Assembly: GCA_003508835.1 (NCBI GenBank)
Contig: PUFA01000003.1
Coordinates: 14,981,501 to 15,045,500 of the forward strand
Reading direction: 5' to 3'
DNA length: 64,000 nt
Source of the DNA: Eonycteris spelaea
Lineage: Eukaryota; Chordata; Mammalia; Chiroptera; Pteropodidae
Part shown: positions 23,150-35,450 of the stretch, piece by piece
How the letters are laid out: every line of letters begins with the position of its first letter
How positions within the stretch are numbered: position 1 is the first letter of the stretch
The notes under the pieces: generated by a model
Seen by the model: the letters and a program-made list of their open reading frames with translations, nothing else
Database searches by the model: none
What the model was told of the DNA's origin: nothing
Program-made: the position numbers and the translations under genes

Positions 23150-25770
23150 TTAATTTTAAAATAATTGTAGGCAAATAAATAAAATTAAAAAAAAAAAAGA
23201 AGGGAAAATATCATCAATGGCAGCAAAAGATCTCTTATGTTCCCACTATGTCACAAGACTTTGGCTCTAAGCATCTGGAAAAAAAAGTACAGGGGAAAAA
23301 AAGCAAGAAGGGAATTAGTGACCTGAGCAAAGTTGAGCCAAAACACTGCCAGAAAGATGACATCCACTCTAAGTCAGAAAATACTACCCGTATGTCTTGG
23401 TAGATCAGAGCATGGATGGTAGAGAAGGAGTTTACAAGTACATACCACTAGAAATTGCAGAGCTCAGGAGCTTCTGAGGAAGAAAAAGGGAAAAAGTAAG
23501 GAAGAAGCACCTCTGGAGATTAGGTGATGAGAGAAAAAACAAAAGGGGAAAGACGCCTGTTCCTCCCTCAACTGAACTCACACAAGCAAGATTAAAGATC
23601 ACTGAAGAATCTAGACTTTGATACACTAACAGAAGAATATGCCATTGTAACTATTAATATTGTAAACCACCCTAAATCCACAGAATGAACAGAAGAAAAC
23701 TGAATAAACTGGTAACAGTTACTGTACCATATAAGAAAATGAGTCAGCACATCTTAACTGACAGTTTTTTTCCCCTCTAGAACATAAAGCAGAAGAAAAG
23801 TCTAAGACCAGGCTCCAAACTGAATTAAATAGTCTCAAATGTTCATTTGAGAATACGAAAAAACACTTTGAATCAGAACAGAAATAGCCTCCAAACAAAC
23901 AAAAATCAGAAAGATATAGAGCTGATTGTACTCAGGAAAGCAATAGGAAAAAAAAAAAAAACCACAAAATTATTTCTCACATGAAGACTGTTTAAGAGAG
24001 GTAGGAAAATAACAAAGAAAATGAAAATGAGGTAAGAATATAAGTAAAAGGGGTCAAAGTAGTGGAAATGGAAGGCACACAAAACAAGATTAGTATAGAT
24101 ATCATCAGAGTCCTTACCAAAAAAAAATCAAAAATAGGATAAATATTTAAAAGTATAATCAAACAAAATTTTCCAGAAATAAAGAATACCTGAATCAGCA
24201 TATTGAAAAGTTCCACTAGGGACCTGGGAAAATTAACTCAAAATGATCATCTCCAAGGTTCACTCTAGTAAAATAATAAAATTGTTAGACTTAAAAAAAA
24301 AAAAAAAAAACAGAAACAAAACTTCTCAAAGCTGCCAGCCAAAAAATAAAAATTAATTTATAAGAACATTAGACTTATTAAAATATATATACAAGAAAAA
24401 AACGATGTAATAAGGATCGAAGGAGAATACAGGGATGTTATATTTTGTATAAAAGCATAAATAAAGCAACTAAAAATGAATAGAGAAGCGAGATAAATAG
24501 ACAGTAAAATAAGCTTTTGATTGCTGTATGGGCAATAGGTAGAATTTAAAGAATACCATTAAAAATTAACAAACCTAGAAGTAAAATTATAAAATTAGAC
24601 TCCACACTGAATTTCGACTCAAAACTGTTTTCTAAATAAAACATAAGAGAAAAGGTGACCTTTTTATTAGAATGAAAATGTATTTCTCCCCAATTATAAT
24701 GTTTAATTAGAGAAAAAAATACACATCTTTAAAGAAATAAACATAGGAAGTATAATCTATATAAATAATTATAAAAATATTGTGACATAATTGAAACCAA
24801 CAGAATTGAGACATAGTAATCATATCAATAAATGTGAATTAACTTGTTAAAAGAATGTGATTTTCACTTTGTTTTACAAAGTAATACACAGCCATATGCT
24901 GTATACAAGGGACATAATTGAAACAAAGTGTTTCAGAAAAACAAACAAAATAGACAAAGGTGACTGGGCCCATGAAAACGGTAAGAAAGGAGGGATTTGA
25001 ACTTGATAGTGAATAAAGCAGTATTGAAGCCCTAGAACAATAGAATTAATAAGATGGAAACTTTTTTATTCTGAATGTCATGGTTCAAAATGGTATGAAA
25101 TTTATGAATACATATGAACAATATAATATAGCTGCCACTTTATGAAGTAAAAACTGTAGAACATAGAAACACCATAGTAATAGGAGACTTTAATATACCA
25201 ATCTCAGATCAAGAAACATTAAGTGGACAAATCAAAAATAATTAAGGAACCAGAAGACCCAAACAACATATAATCAATAAAATAGATATTATCATTATAA
25301 AACAAATTTTAGACACTGGTAATAGAAAATGCACTCCCTTTTCAGGTGCAGATGGAACATTTATAAAATTTTCATACTCTAGTTCACAAGGAACACATCA
25401 AAATGTCTTATGACATAGAAATACTGCCAATAATACTCTGGTTACATGCAGTATACCTAGAAGTTATTAACAAATCAAAAAATTAAAAGGCCCTTCTACC
25501 AGGAAACATTTTAAAAACCTTCTATTTGATAAATCTTGAGTAAAACAGGGAAATACAGATTGAAACTACAGATTTCAATCAAATACAAAAGCACTATATG
25601 TAAGAACTTTTGAAGTATACTTGTAGCAGAGGTCAGAGGAAAATTAATAATACAAACTCACCTATAAAAGTGACAGAACGAAAACAAATTAAATACCCGA
25701 CTCAATAAAACAGGAAAAGACAAGCAAAAGAAAGCTTAAGAAAGGAAATAAGAAAAGCAGACGTTAACAA
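23150..25770 (+). mobile_element. LINE-1 internal fragment with ORF1 and ORF2 remnants
   Basis: A strongly A-rich 2.6-kb block. Around 23820-24360 the sequence follows the ORF1 coding region of an old L1 (for example 'caaaatgatcatctccaagg' and 'aacttctcaaagctgccagc'). At 25171-25209 one frame reads TIVIGDFNIPISD, matching the IGDFN motif of the L1 ORF2 endonuclease, and the next 500 bases continue in endonuclease-like order. Presence of ORF2 argues against a HAL1 half-LINE. Stops and frameshifts break every frame, and neither the 5' nor the 3' end is present. Confidence 0.75.
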
Positions 25771-27236
25771 GGTGGATTATTACAGAAAAAGAATAGATTT
25801 GAATGTGTGGGTATCACGTGTGTATTTGTGCAAATGTGTGTGTATGGGCAGATGGGTGTGGGGGATGGTTCAATGAGAATGTAACCGTGTATTCTTTCAG
25901 ATTTGAGGAATTCTATGGGAAACACAGGTATCACTAGGGTAGAAAAAATCCTACATACATATATGTATAGGATTTTTTTTTTTCTGTAATTTGCTGTTTT
26001 ACAACTTGAAATTGGGAACACATGTGATTTTCATATACGGACTGTGATTGCTTATACTGAAATGATAAGTGAGCGCTAACACTGCACAAAGCCCCAGCAG
26101 AGAGCTGTGTTTATCTCTGTAGAGGTGATAATATGATTGAAGGAATCTATAATGTATAATATCTGAGCCAGCTACAGTGCTTTAGGAAAACAATGGACAT
26201 TACTCTTAAACAAATGACAGATATAATAAATGCTGGATTTCTTCAGTTACATTTGGATTCTAGAATTATATTCTTAGAACTTTCTTAATTCCCACTATTA
26301 CTGAAATTCTTCCAGGAAGGAAAAAAAATCACTTCAGTATAGTGAGTGTGAAACACTTTAGCCTCATACCCCTTTTCCATGAAGTACTCTCACGAAATGC
26401 TTTGTTATCAAAAACAATTGCATCTTAGCTAAACAAACATTTCGATTAGATGAGTTAAAAAAGATAACATTATCTTATAGAATATTTCTACAACACGAAA
26501 CTGAGAACAGTTGCTCTGAGGGTTGAGATTTTATCTTACACACTAGGCCATGAATATTCTGTGCTTTCAGAATGTCTATTGACTAAATATATCAGAGTGA
26601 ACAATTGTTGATTTTTAACAATTCAGTTTTTTTTCTTTAGACACATTACAGTTTGTCAATTCCTTTCATTGTTTATATCTCCATAATTTCAACCGCATGA
26701 ACAAAGGAATTTGCTAGTTCTATATGACAAGGCCTAAATTATTTTTCCTAGCCCCCCCAAAAAAGTTTAATTAATTCATAAACTTTTCTCATTTAAAACT
26801 AATTTATCCTGTCTTTGATGCTCACCATAAATTGTAGCCATGCTTCATCTTAATATATTCTATTACTATTTGGTGCCTCAGAAGATTTAAAGGATGCCAA
26901 TTTCCTATACAATTTATCAGAAAATATTCAGCAATCCTGTTTAGAGCAAACATATAAAAATATAACTTACAAAAGATTTATCACATTGCTTTCATTTTCG
27001 TAAGTTTCCAAAAACCAGTAACCTAGTTCTTTCTTGCCTCCTTTTGACAAGAGTAAGTTTAATATTAAATATTAACTCCCCTTCCCATAAAAATACATGA
27101 GATACATTTGTTATAAAATTATTTAGGGATTTTCATACTCTACTGCATTGCTTATATAAGGATCATTTATCCTTATTTGATTTGATTGGCTTTCCTCATA
27201 AATTTTATTTAGTAGCCTTGTCACCCATCCCTGCCA
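25771..27236. other. unassigned noncoding sequence
   Basis: A GT-rich patch at 25795-25865 is a degenerate simple repeat. Otherwise nothing recognised from 26040 to 27236, which looks like unique sequence. Confidence 0.4.
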
Positions 27237-27237
27237 A

Positions 27238-27284
<47 letters not shown>
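27237..27284. repeat. (AAT)n microsatellite
   Basis: About 16 uninterrupted AAT units. The poly-leucine frame on the minus strand is a consequence of this tract. Confidence 0.97.
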
Positions 27285-27429
27285 GGAGTCTTCCATCCTG
27301 AGTGGGAGAGTGAAGTCTCTGCTTTCCTTTATCACCTCCCTATTTATTTCTCAGGAAAAAGTGACCTAATTAATCTGATCAATTAAATTCCAAAATACTA
27401 GCTGGTCTGTTCACAGTCAGGTGTTAGGT

Positions 27430-27790
27430 TCCTATGTTTAAAGGCCATTCCCTGCTGTTATGTCTAATTTTAAGTGTCAGTTTGGCTAAACTACAGTGCT
27501 GCATTGTTTGGTCAAACACCAGCCTAGATGTTGTTGTAAGACATTTTTTAGGTTCGATTAACATTTGGATTAGGAGAATTTGAGTAAAGTAGATTACCCT
27601 TGACAATGTGAGTGGGTCTCAATCAGTCGAAACCTTAAGAAGAAAGACTCAGGTTTCAGAAGAAGAATTCACATTAAGATGTGACATCAATTTACCTGAA
27701 TCTCCAGCTTGCTGGCCCCAGATTTCAGACCTGCCAGCCCGGGTGATCCTGTGAGGCAATTCTTTAAAATCTCTCCCCCTTCCCTTCCTG
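27430..27790 (+). mobile_element. LTR/MER-type interspersed repeat, family unassigned
   Basis: The order 'taagtgtcagtttggctaaa', 'tgtttggtcaaacaccagcc' with 'tagatgttg', 'tgagtgggtctcaatcagtc', 'ccttaagaagaaagactcag' and 'tttcagacctgccagccc' is a medium-reiteration mammalian repeat I have seen often but cannot name. The 3' end is lost or replaced by C/T-rich sequence. Confidence 0.55.
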
Positions 27791-28609
27791 CTTTCCCTCC
27801 CTGACTCCCTCACATTTGGTTCTGAACTCCTGTGACTATACCTGCTAATGGATCTCTCCCATCTCTTTTCTCCTGCTGATTGGCCAGCTGAGGAGGCTGA
27901 CCACATAGAACCAGGCTGTGGGCTCTGACCCAGCCCAGGGAGGCCCACATTGGGTCTTACGGTTACCTGGCTAAAACAAAGTGCTCCTCTCCTGATGTGT
28001 GCATCTCCCTTGGGAACTCTACGGTTAAGAGGGCAGGATGAGCCACAGGACTTTTTGAATGAGGTCAAGTATCATCTGGTAGAACCCTAAATTCTACCTG
28101 ATCTGCAAACATATTCTAATTCTTAAATTTGTTGGGGTTTGGGAGAGAGCAGCTGTATTTATATTGCCTGAAGCTGTCTAAGTCTCGTTCTATCACAAGG
28201 TGGAATCTCTGTGGTCAAAAGACATGGAAAAGAGAGACACAAAATCTCATCTGTCCTCTCTTCTGTGACTAGCACTGAGTCACTTGTTTTATCATATTAA
28301 AACTATTAACCATGACCCTGTGAGGTAGCTTTGTTATGAGAACACTTGAATCACATAGCCCCTAAATGCAGCTGTACCCCTAAAGGACCATCTTCCTCAC
28401 AGTCCCCAGAGTTTTTCTGCTGGCCGCAGTGGTAGAGGTCACACAGAACCACATCAGAACTGACGACTGGCCTTAAGTTTTAAGTCTCTGTAGGTATTTG
28501 GATTATAGTCTTATAAAAAGTTATATTTTTCAAAACACCTAATTAGTTAAGTGTCGACTAAAATCCATGTTTCTTTCTTTTCAAAATCAAGTTGGGCCAA
28601 GATTCAGCT
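27791..28609. other. unassigned noncoding sequence with a long spurious frame
   Basis: GC content rises at 27770-28060. A minus-strand frame of 139 codons covers 27649-28068, but it overlaps the neighbouring repeat and its protein is low in recognisable structure (many S, R, G). I do not call it a gene. Confidence 0.4.
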
Positions 28610-28960
28610 GTCTTACCAGAAACATATCAGCCTTCCTTGCAACTAGGCATTGTCATGTAACTGAATTCTTGCCTGCTCCCACACAAATTTTTGAATATTT
28701 TACTGTAAGCACTCTTTTCTTTATTCCTACTGGCTGAGATGACTAGAGCATGGCCACTCAGGAAGTCATTTGTTGACAATGGCAGAGCCACTGTCTTCTG
28801 AGTCTGTGAATCATGGCATATAGGGAGATGCCCACTGTCTAGAAATACAACCCTATGCTGTTATGTGAGTGAGAAATAGATCTTTTTATTTTTTAAGCCA
28901 CTAAATTGATGTTTGGTCTCTTGAAGCAATAAAATAGCATATATAGTCTGTCCTAACCAG
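28610..28960 (+). mobile_element. LTR-like repeat 3' part
   Basis: The end reads 'gtgagaaatagatcttttta' then 'ttttttaagccactaaattg', the motif placed near the 3' end of several MaLR-like LTRs, preceded by 'gcatggccactcaggaagtc'. The family is unassigned. Confidence 0.4.
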
Positions 28961-30090
28961 GGAGCTCTCTGCTTATATTTTTAGTTAATTAATATATAAG
29001 ATTTTATTATGTAAAACTATGGTGCTCTGTAAATGAATTTGTTTCACTGGTGAACTTATCCTGATCATTCAGTTGATATCTTTGTGCAGGACCAATATTA
29101 ACCATCAAGTCAGTACATTGAAAAAATTTCATCAAATTGGTTAGTGGTCAGTGTGTAGAAAAAGTAACTGGTAATTTTTGACTCATTTTCCCTTTTGCTC
29201 TATTTTAAAAGTAGTATGTGGACGCCATGCCAGATCAGGTGTAGACAGCAAGGGGGTTTTCATTCCTTTACTTTCCTACATTGTAGCTATATCCAAAGTT
29301 TATCTCAGACAAATTATATTTTTAGAAAATGCTAATAACAAAGAAAAATGTAGACAAATATTTTCACCATTTGTTTGTGTTATGCGTATTGTCGACTCAG
29401 CTTCTGTGATGTCTTTAAAAATGGCAGACCTTCATTACTGATCAGTTTCGGTGAAGTCTTGCTGAAAACTGGGCATTGGGATATATAAGTTTTTATAGGC
29501 TCTTATAACTTCCTAGGATATATGAGCTGTCATAGGCATTTCTATCTATGACTATGATAACAGTTATTTTTATGAAATAATTATTACAGAAAGATGTTTC
29601 AAACGTACTGTTTTTTTTCTTTCCAATTTAATCTACTGTCTCAATAATACACTTAAATTTGTTTTCATGATCTTGGAAAACATGAAAACATATTAGGAAA
29701 TGTCAGACTCCATCAGCTTGGCAGAATATAGATATTCCATGTGGTGAATGAACTTTAATATAGTTGGAGAGGAAAAAAAGGTGATCTGGCAAAATAGCAA
29801 CACAGTAGTGAGTAATTTCATTCATCATATCTCACTTTTCCCCAAATACAAATTTTCCTCCTTGTTTATATATTCTACTTTTATCCTTCATGGCTCTGGA
29901 ATTCTCAGCTGTGCAATACAAGTTATGAAAACATTCATTGCATCCTATCACATTCTTAGCAAAAACCCATTGCGCCTGAAGGGAAAAATACAAATTTTCA
30001 ACTTGGCCTGCAAAGGATATAATTAGGTCTATGCCTTCATAACTCCAAGCTGTGGTACAGTATGTTTTCATCACTCTTTAGACACAGTAG
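28961..30090. other. unassigned noncoding sequence
   Basis: No gene or repeat recognised. Frames at 29748-30074 are open on both strands and mutually exclusive. Confidence 0.4.
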
Positions 30091-30138
30091 TCTTTTCTTT
30101 CTTTTCTTTTCTTTCTTTCTTTTTTTTTTTTTTTTTTT
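30091..30138. repeat. (TTTC)n followed by T-run
   Basis: About 28 bases of TTTC/TTTTC repeats leading into a T-run of about 19 bases. It could mark the tail of a minus-strand retroelement, though no body is recognisable to the right. Confidence 0.9.
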
Positions 30139-30159
30139 GGTTTGTTTCTTTAATGCTTT

Positions 30160-30420
30160 GAGCATTTTCCCACCTGAAGGCCTTCTCAGGTACTGTTTGT
30201 TCCCTTTACAGAGATACTCAGATACTCTTTACCCTTCTCTGTGTCTCAGGTTAAATGACACGTCTTCGTAAAGGCTTTCTCAACCTTCTAATAAGGTGCC
30301 CTGTTATAATTGAGCACTTAACAAAAGTTGTAATTTACTTTTGTGTCTGATTATTAGTTTAATGTTTGTCAGTTCTCTGCAGTGAATACCTAATTGTTTT
30401 GCCTGCTCAGTGTACTCCCA
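30160..30420 (+). mobile_element. L2 LINE fragment
   Basis: 'actgtttgttccctttacag' is the L2 'ctgttccctctgcctg' block. 'tcttcgtaaaggctttctca' and 'aaccttctaataaggtgccc' correspond to the downstream 'aggccttccctgaccac' region. Confidence 0.55.
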
Positions 30421-31799
30421 CATTTCCTGTGAGCAAAAGTACTTTTCTGAAAATGTACTCCCCCACTCCACCTATGTGATTTTTCCCAGAAATGTCTTTT
30501 CTCTGATATAATTACAACCTTACCCTGCCTGCAGTTTACTAGTAAAGTGGTAGGCGCCTAATTCCATCTATGTACCTTCTTCTAGTCACGGTTGATTGGA
30601 AAAGAATAGATGTGAGAACAGAATTGAGAGGACTAGCAATATTGAGTGCCTAGTTCTAGTTGTTCTAGAAGACAGGTTATAACATTGACTTTTTAGAGAT
30701 GGGCTAATTTATGAGATACTTCAGTCTATGTGGTTTTTACTTAAGTTAGTTTGAGTCAGATTGCCATTATTGGCAATTAAGGTTGCTGATTATTAATATG
30801 TCCTTTAAGCTCCAAAAGTCATCCTTTATGGTGAGAATGCCTAATCCTCCACTTGTGTCATTGCATGAAGGAGGCTATATTAAACTATAAAGGAACAACA
30901 TAATAATCCTACTTCTTTGATTTCATTATTTCTCTGCAAACCTTTAATGTTTGCATGAAAGTTTATTATTTTTCCTTTGTTCTGAAATCTGGAAAGTGTC
31001 CGGACTGTGAAAGTTCCCTTAAATACTGAATTTAACACTTGATTTAAAGCCAGCCACTCTAGATTTTTAAAATTACTTTCTCTTCCTTTCTATTCTCCCA
31101 AAATGTAAACCCTTGTTTGAAAACAGGTTGAAAAACTTTCTTCTTAATACATTTTCTTTTGCTGATTTCTAGCATTTTAAGCTTCCTAAGTTCTATTATC
31201 TTAGGCATGTGTGGAAAGAAATCCAGCTATCTGGCACTCTTTTCTGAGAATATCCTGCTAATGAAGGCTCCAGGGATCCAACTGAGCAATCCAACAATGT
31301 AGGCTCCCCGTCGCTCTCAAAATTCCCAACCTGGGACCAAACTCTTCTTACCTCACCATATGCTTAGAATATTTCAGGGAGTAAAGTCAAGTTGGAACCA
31401 TGTTTCCTACTGTTTTAACATGATTGTTTATAAAACAGATGCAGGCGATCCGTCAATGCCAGGAGAAACTTCGAGGAAACTGCTCTTAGTTTCCTCAGAC
31501 AGTCTTAAATGCGTGCTTAAAAAACCATGTATACCATTATTTTGACCCTTTGGAAAAAATATTAATATTTCAATATTTAGATAATTTGGAGGTAAATTAT
31601 TTTTTGGAAATAAAAGTTTGATAATTGGATGAGAGAAATAATAGTAATAATAACAATAATGACATGTGTCTAATATTTTGTAGTTTACAAAACACTTCCA
31701 GAGCCATTCACACATTTAATGTGTTCATCAGTTCACAAGGGGTAACATTTTTGAGAGGATGGAAATGAATTTAGTTAGGAGAAGTGACTGAATAAGTAT
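30421..31799. other. unassigned noncoding sequence
   Basis: No gene or named repeat across about 1.4 kb. Confidence 0.4.
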
Positions 31800-31945
31800 T
31801 TCCAGATAAAATTAGGGCATCCAGTTAATTTTGAATTTCAAAGAAACAGTATTTTTTTTTTCAGTTTAAATATGTTCCAAATATTACATGCTTACCTGAA
31901 ATTAAATTTTCCTGAGTGTCCTATACTTGCTAAATCTGAGAAGTC
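31800..31945. mobile_element. palindromic MER-type element, copy B
   Basis: Same architecture as 4338-4515: left arm 'tccagataaaattagggcat' and 'agttaattttgaatttcaaa', right arm 'cttacctgaaattaaatttt' and 'ttgctaaatctgagaa', with 'atatgttccaaatatt' at the centre. Copies A and B share both arms but differ in the middle. Confidence 0.6.
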
Positions 31946-34733
31946 TAGATAAAACTAAGGTCACAAAGTTAGCAATTGGAAAACAGGAAACCCTTAACAA
32001 CCAGTGGAAAAGGTAATGGTTAACATTAACTTTGAAAAGATTCTAGTGCACACTCAGATGGAATTATTGTCAGGACATTGCAAGAGACATAATTTCTTCA
32101 CATCCTAAATGTCTAAGTGTGAAACTAGTTTAAATTGTCCATGGACGTGCACCGATTCTGATGAGCTTCTTTGAAATATATAGGGTGTGTTGACACAGGT
32201 ATGAATAAGAATTAACCAGGCAGATTTCGTCACTGGCTTTACTCCACAGCCACCAATTACTGAGGGTTAATGACATTTTTGTGTGAAATGTATGTTCTTG
32301 GATATTTATGAAGAACTAGTCTAATGTTTAAAAAAAAGAAAAACAACTGACCAATGGTTTTCAAGTCACAGTTTGGACCCTATTAGTAAATAAATCCCAA
32401 AAGGGGCATTTCACAGACAAAAGGGAGGAGCCCTTTGGAAATAGTGCCAGAAATAAGTCAATGAAGCCCTTCTAATCTCCAGGACAGGTTCTTAAAGATT
32501 CTACTCAGTAATACATATTTTTTTCACTAATGACAGCTTTCAGACTACTAAAGCAGATATGAGTACAGAGACAAACAAATAAGAAACCTATAGCTTTTAT
32601 CAATAAGTTTTATCAAAAATTTGTTTTCTTAATTTCAGTGTTAGCAATTGGAGAAATTCTAAAAAATAAAACAAACAAAATATGGCATTTCTTTCTATAT
32701 GTGAAGTAATAATTGTTCTGTAATTCACACTATAACTAATATCAAGCTGGACAGAATTGGTCAATAGTGGTTTGTATTATTACTTTACTATAATTGTAAG
32801 GTGTATGTCATAAGTTTGTACTTAGCAAACAGTTTTCTCTTTGCATTGGGCATATTCACATAACACCAAATATAAGTGCCCAATGCTAAAGTCAGGGCCA
32901 TTGAGAATTCTGGAGAGTAGAATCTTCTCCATTAGTTGGCAGAGCTAAAAACATGGTACTGCCTGCAAGGAAGGAATCAGTTCGAATAATATATAATAAA
33001 CTAGCATCACTTTATTATGCTTTAGACGTATCTATCATTTTAGAGATTCACTTATAAATTTGAAGTAGCTTGCAAGTAACTTTCTTGGTGGATGCCTACA
33101 GTGTCACGAGAAATGATAACATAGACATCTACTGTGGAATAAATGATACCATTGAAGATTCAGCAAGCCCCAATCTACATGAATTTAAAGTGAGTAAGAA
33201 ACTTTAAGAAGCCTAACACTTTACTACAATGCAACACTGAAAAGCATTAAGCCCCAGTGTAGTTTCCCAAGGCACTGCTAGAAATTATGTTTTTATAAAA
33301 CATAAACATATCTGGAAAGGTTTAAATCATTTACATATAAGGAAGTTGATTCTTATATGTGATGATTGAAAAGCAGATCAAACTGCAGGTAGAAAGTAAC
33401 TCAGATTTCACTAAGGAGAGACACAGACTTCACTGTTAGGGGGGTTTCTTGACAAAAACACCACTCGAGCCCGAAGCTCGTGGATTCTGCCATGTGAGTG
33501 CTTTTTCTATTTTACTGGAACAGAGATATCAATAATTATGACCATTTTAGAATCAAGTTGCTATTTATTCTCCATCAATTATATGTAGTGCCCTATGAGA
33601 GAATAAATAACACATGCTTACCTCATGCTTAAATCTCTTTCCTCTAGGAATTGAGCTTATTGCTATTTGATATGTAAATTCCTTAACCTATTTAAGTGGA
33701 GATCTCTTCCTTTGTTGACCAGATCTAATGGTAAAGAAAGGTCTAATGGGATTGTACCACAGGTGGAGGTATGGCACGAGGGAGCAGATTATGAATAAAC
33801 ATTACCATAGGCTCTCTCATTTTCGACCCCAGAAATGGTACAAAACAAGTTAAAGTATTCCTACCATTTGCTGAAATCACTGTTGAAGGCCATGGACACT
33901 GTGATTATTTGCCCCTAATCATAGGGGAGCAATGCCAGGTCTACTTGGAGAAGTGAAATGTCTGATCTTTAGGCAGGATTGAATGTAAGCCACACTAGAC
34001 AAATACAGTCTGGATGTTACATATAATACAGAGTATAAGATCTTGGAAAACACATTCACCAGTTTCTATTGCTTGTTTCCTCAGATGTTTGAATCATTGC
34101 AATTACATAAACAAAATTCCTTCTAGTCTTGAGGAAAGGGTCTCTAATTATGGTCACTAAAAAGTATCTTCTAATCAAATAAAATCTAATGGTATTGCTG
34201 ACTGGCCACCCCAAAGCCCAGTGAGCAGACAGCAAGCCTGGGAAAATATGAACCCCGTAGGAACGATTTGGAGGTCTTCTGGTCTTACCTCTTTACCAAA
34301 CAGAGAAGATGAGGAAGAAAAAAGAACTGTCATTAAATTCTGGGCCAGGGAAATATACATACAGGCTCCGACCCAATATGCAATGGCTTCTCAGCCTGCA
34401 GCAACTCTGAACATGCTGTTTATCCCTATGCACGAAAGACTAAAGGAGACAGAGATGCTCTTATCTAGGGTGGAAAGTTCATGGGAAGCAGAAATTTGTC
34501 ATCTCAAGAGGGAGCTTATTGGAGAAACTTTTAGAACAAAAGGGTAAGACATCTCTCCTTTGCCCAAATCCACTTAAACAGCTACTGCTGTACTAAGCAG
34601 AGAAAAGGAACTATCCATAAAGCACAGAACCTTGCATTGTTGGGTGCTAATGTCTATGGGAACAGCTTTAAAGATTGCCAGTGTCTCTACTTTCCAAACA
34701 AGATTTCTTTGATGAGATTTATGCAGATAATTG

Positions 34734-34737
<4 letters not shown>
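31946..34737. other. unassigned, mostly unique-looking sequence
   Basis: Nearly 2.8 kb with nothing I recognise. A 108-codon frame at 34221-34547 is the longest. It has no recognisable domain, and a 61-codon frame overlaps it on the other strand. Parts may be conserved noncoding sequence. Confidence 0.4.

Positions 34738-34812
<75 letters not shown>
34738..34812. repeat. (TA)n microsatellite, self-complementary
   Basis: About 75 bases of TA repeats broken near the middle by 'attatatataatat'. Being fully self-complementary, it can fold as a hairpin or cruciform, and assemblies often misjudge its length. Confidence 0.97.
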
Positions 34813-34815
<3 letters not shown>

Positions 34816-35239
34816 TTAACCGGGAATGAATGGCAGGTGGATTCATGGATGCTGGCTATGTCAGACCAATTTGTAGGGCATATTTAACAGATGTCTACTT
34901 CTCTGAGGGGCTGAGAAACCTCACTGGAGGAACTTTCTCTGAACAGAAAAATCAAACAGAGAAGTTTGACCTAGTAGCATGATCCTATTCATTAGAGGGT
35001 ACATGTGCATCTTGGATGTGAATTGAGGCTCATAGTACAACCTAAAAGGCAGGGATGGAGGATAGTGAGAAAACATATGGAAAGCTGTTTTTAGAAAGAT
35101 CTAATTCAGAGAATAAGGTGGCTGTCCATCAATAAACCTCTAATAGAACATCACAGAAGAGAGAGATAGTGAAATTTTCTTGCTCTTGACCACAGATTAT
35201 CAACCAGACTTGTTCCATGGAGGCTCCAGTGTATTTTCT
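34813..35239. other. unassigned noncoding sequence
   Basis: Nothing recognised. Confidence 0.4.
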
Positions 35240-35350
35240 CTCCAAGCCTCATTTCAACCTGTAAAATAGTAATGATAGCAATGATAATACCAGCATGTTA
35301 TACTCGAAAGGGTAATATGCTATGCATCATTAGTTGATATGTAATATTAA
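35240..35350 (+). mobile_element. MIR SINE fragment
   Basis: 'agcctcatttcaacctgtaa' followed by 'aatagtaatgatagcaatga' and 'taatacc' is the MIR core with a slipped ATGATA segment. Confidence 0.6.
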
Positions 35351-35388
35351 GAACAGAAAGAGAATTAGAGATTACCTATTCAATAGAT

Positions 35389-35450
35389 GAAGACAAGAAA
35401 GGAAAGACAGAAGGAATGAAGGAAGGAGGAAAGGAGAGAAAGAAGGAAAC
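35389..35450. repeat. purine-rich (GAAG/GGAA)n tract
   Basis: Sixty bases almost entirely A and G on the plus strand, with repeated GAAGG and GGAAA units. Long polypurine tracts can form triplexes. Confidence 0.85.

Noticed and set aside
27649..28068. Longest open frame, 139 codons, minus strand
   Set aside because: Overlaps an interspersed repeat at its left end, composition is Ser/Arg/Gly-rich without recognisable domains, and no splice or promoter context is visible.
34221..34547. 108-codon plus frame
   Set aside because: No recognisable domain or homologue by eye, no splice signals assessed as convincing. It stays the least unlikely of the frames but is below the threshold for a feature.
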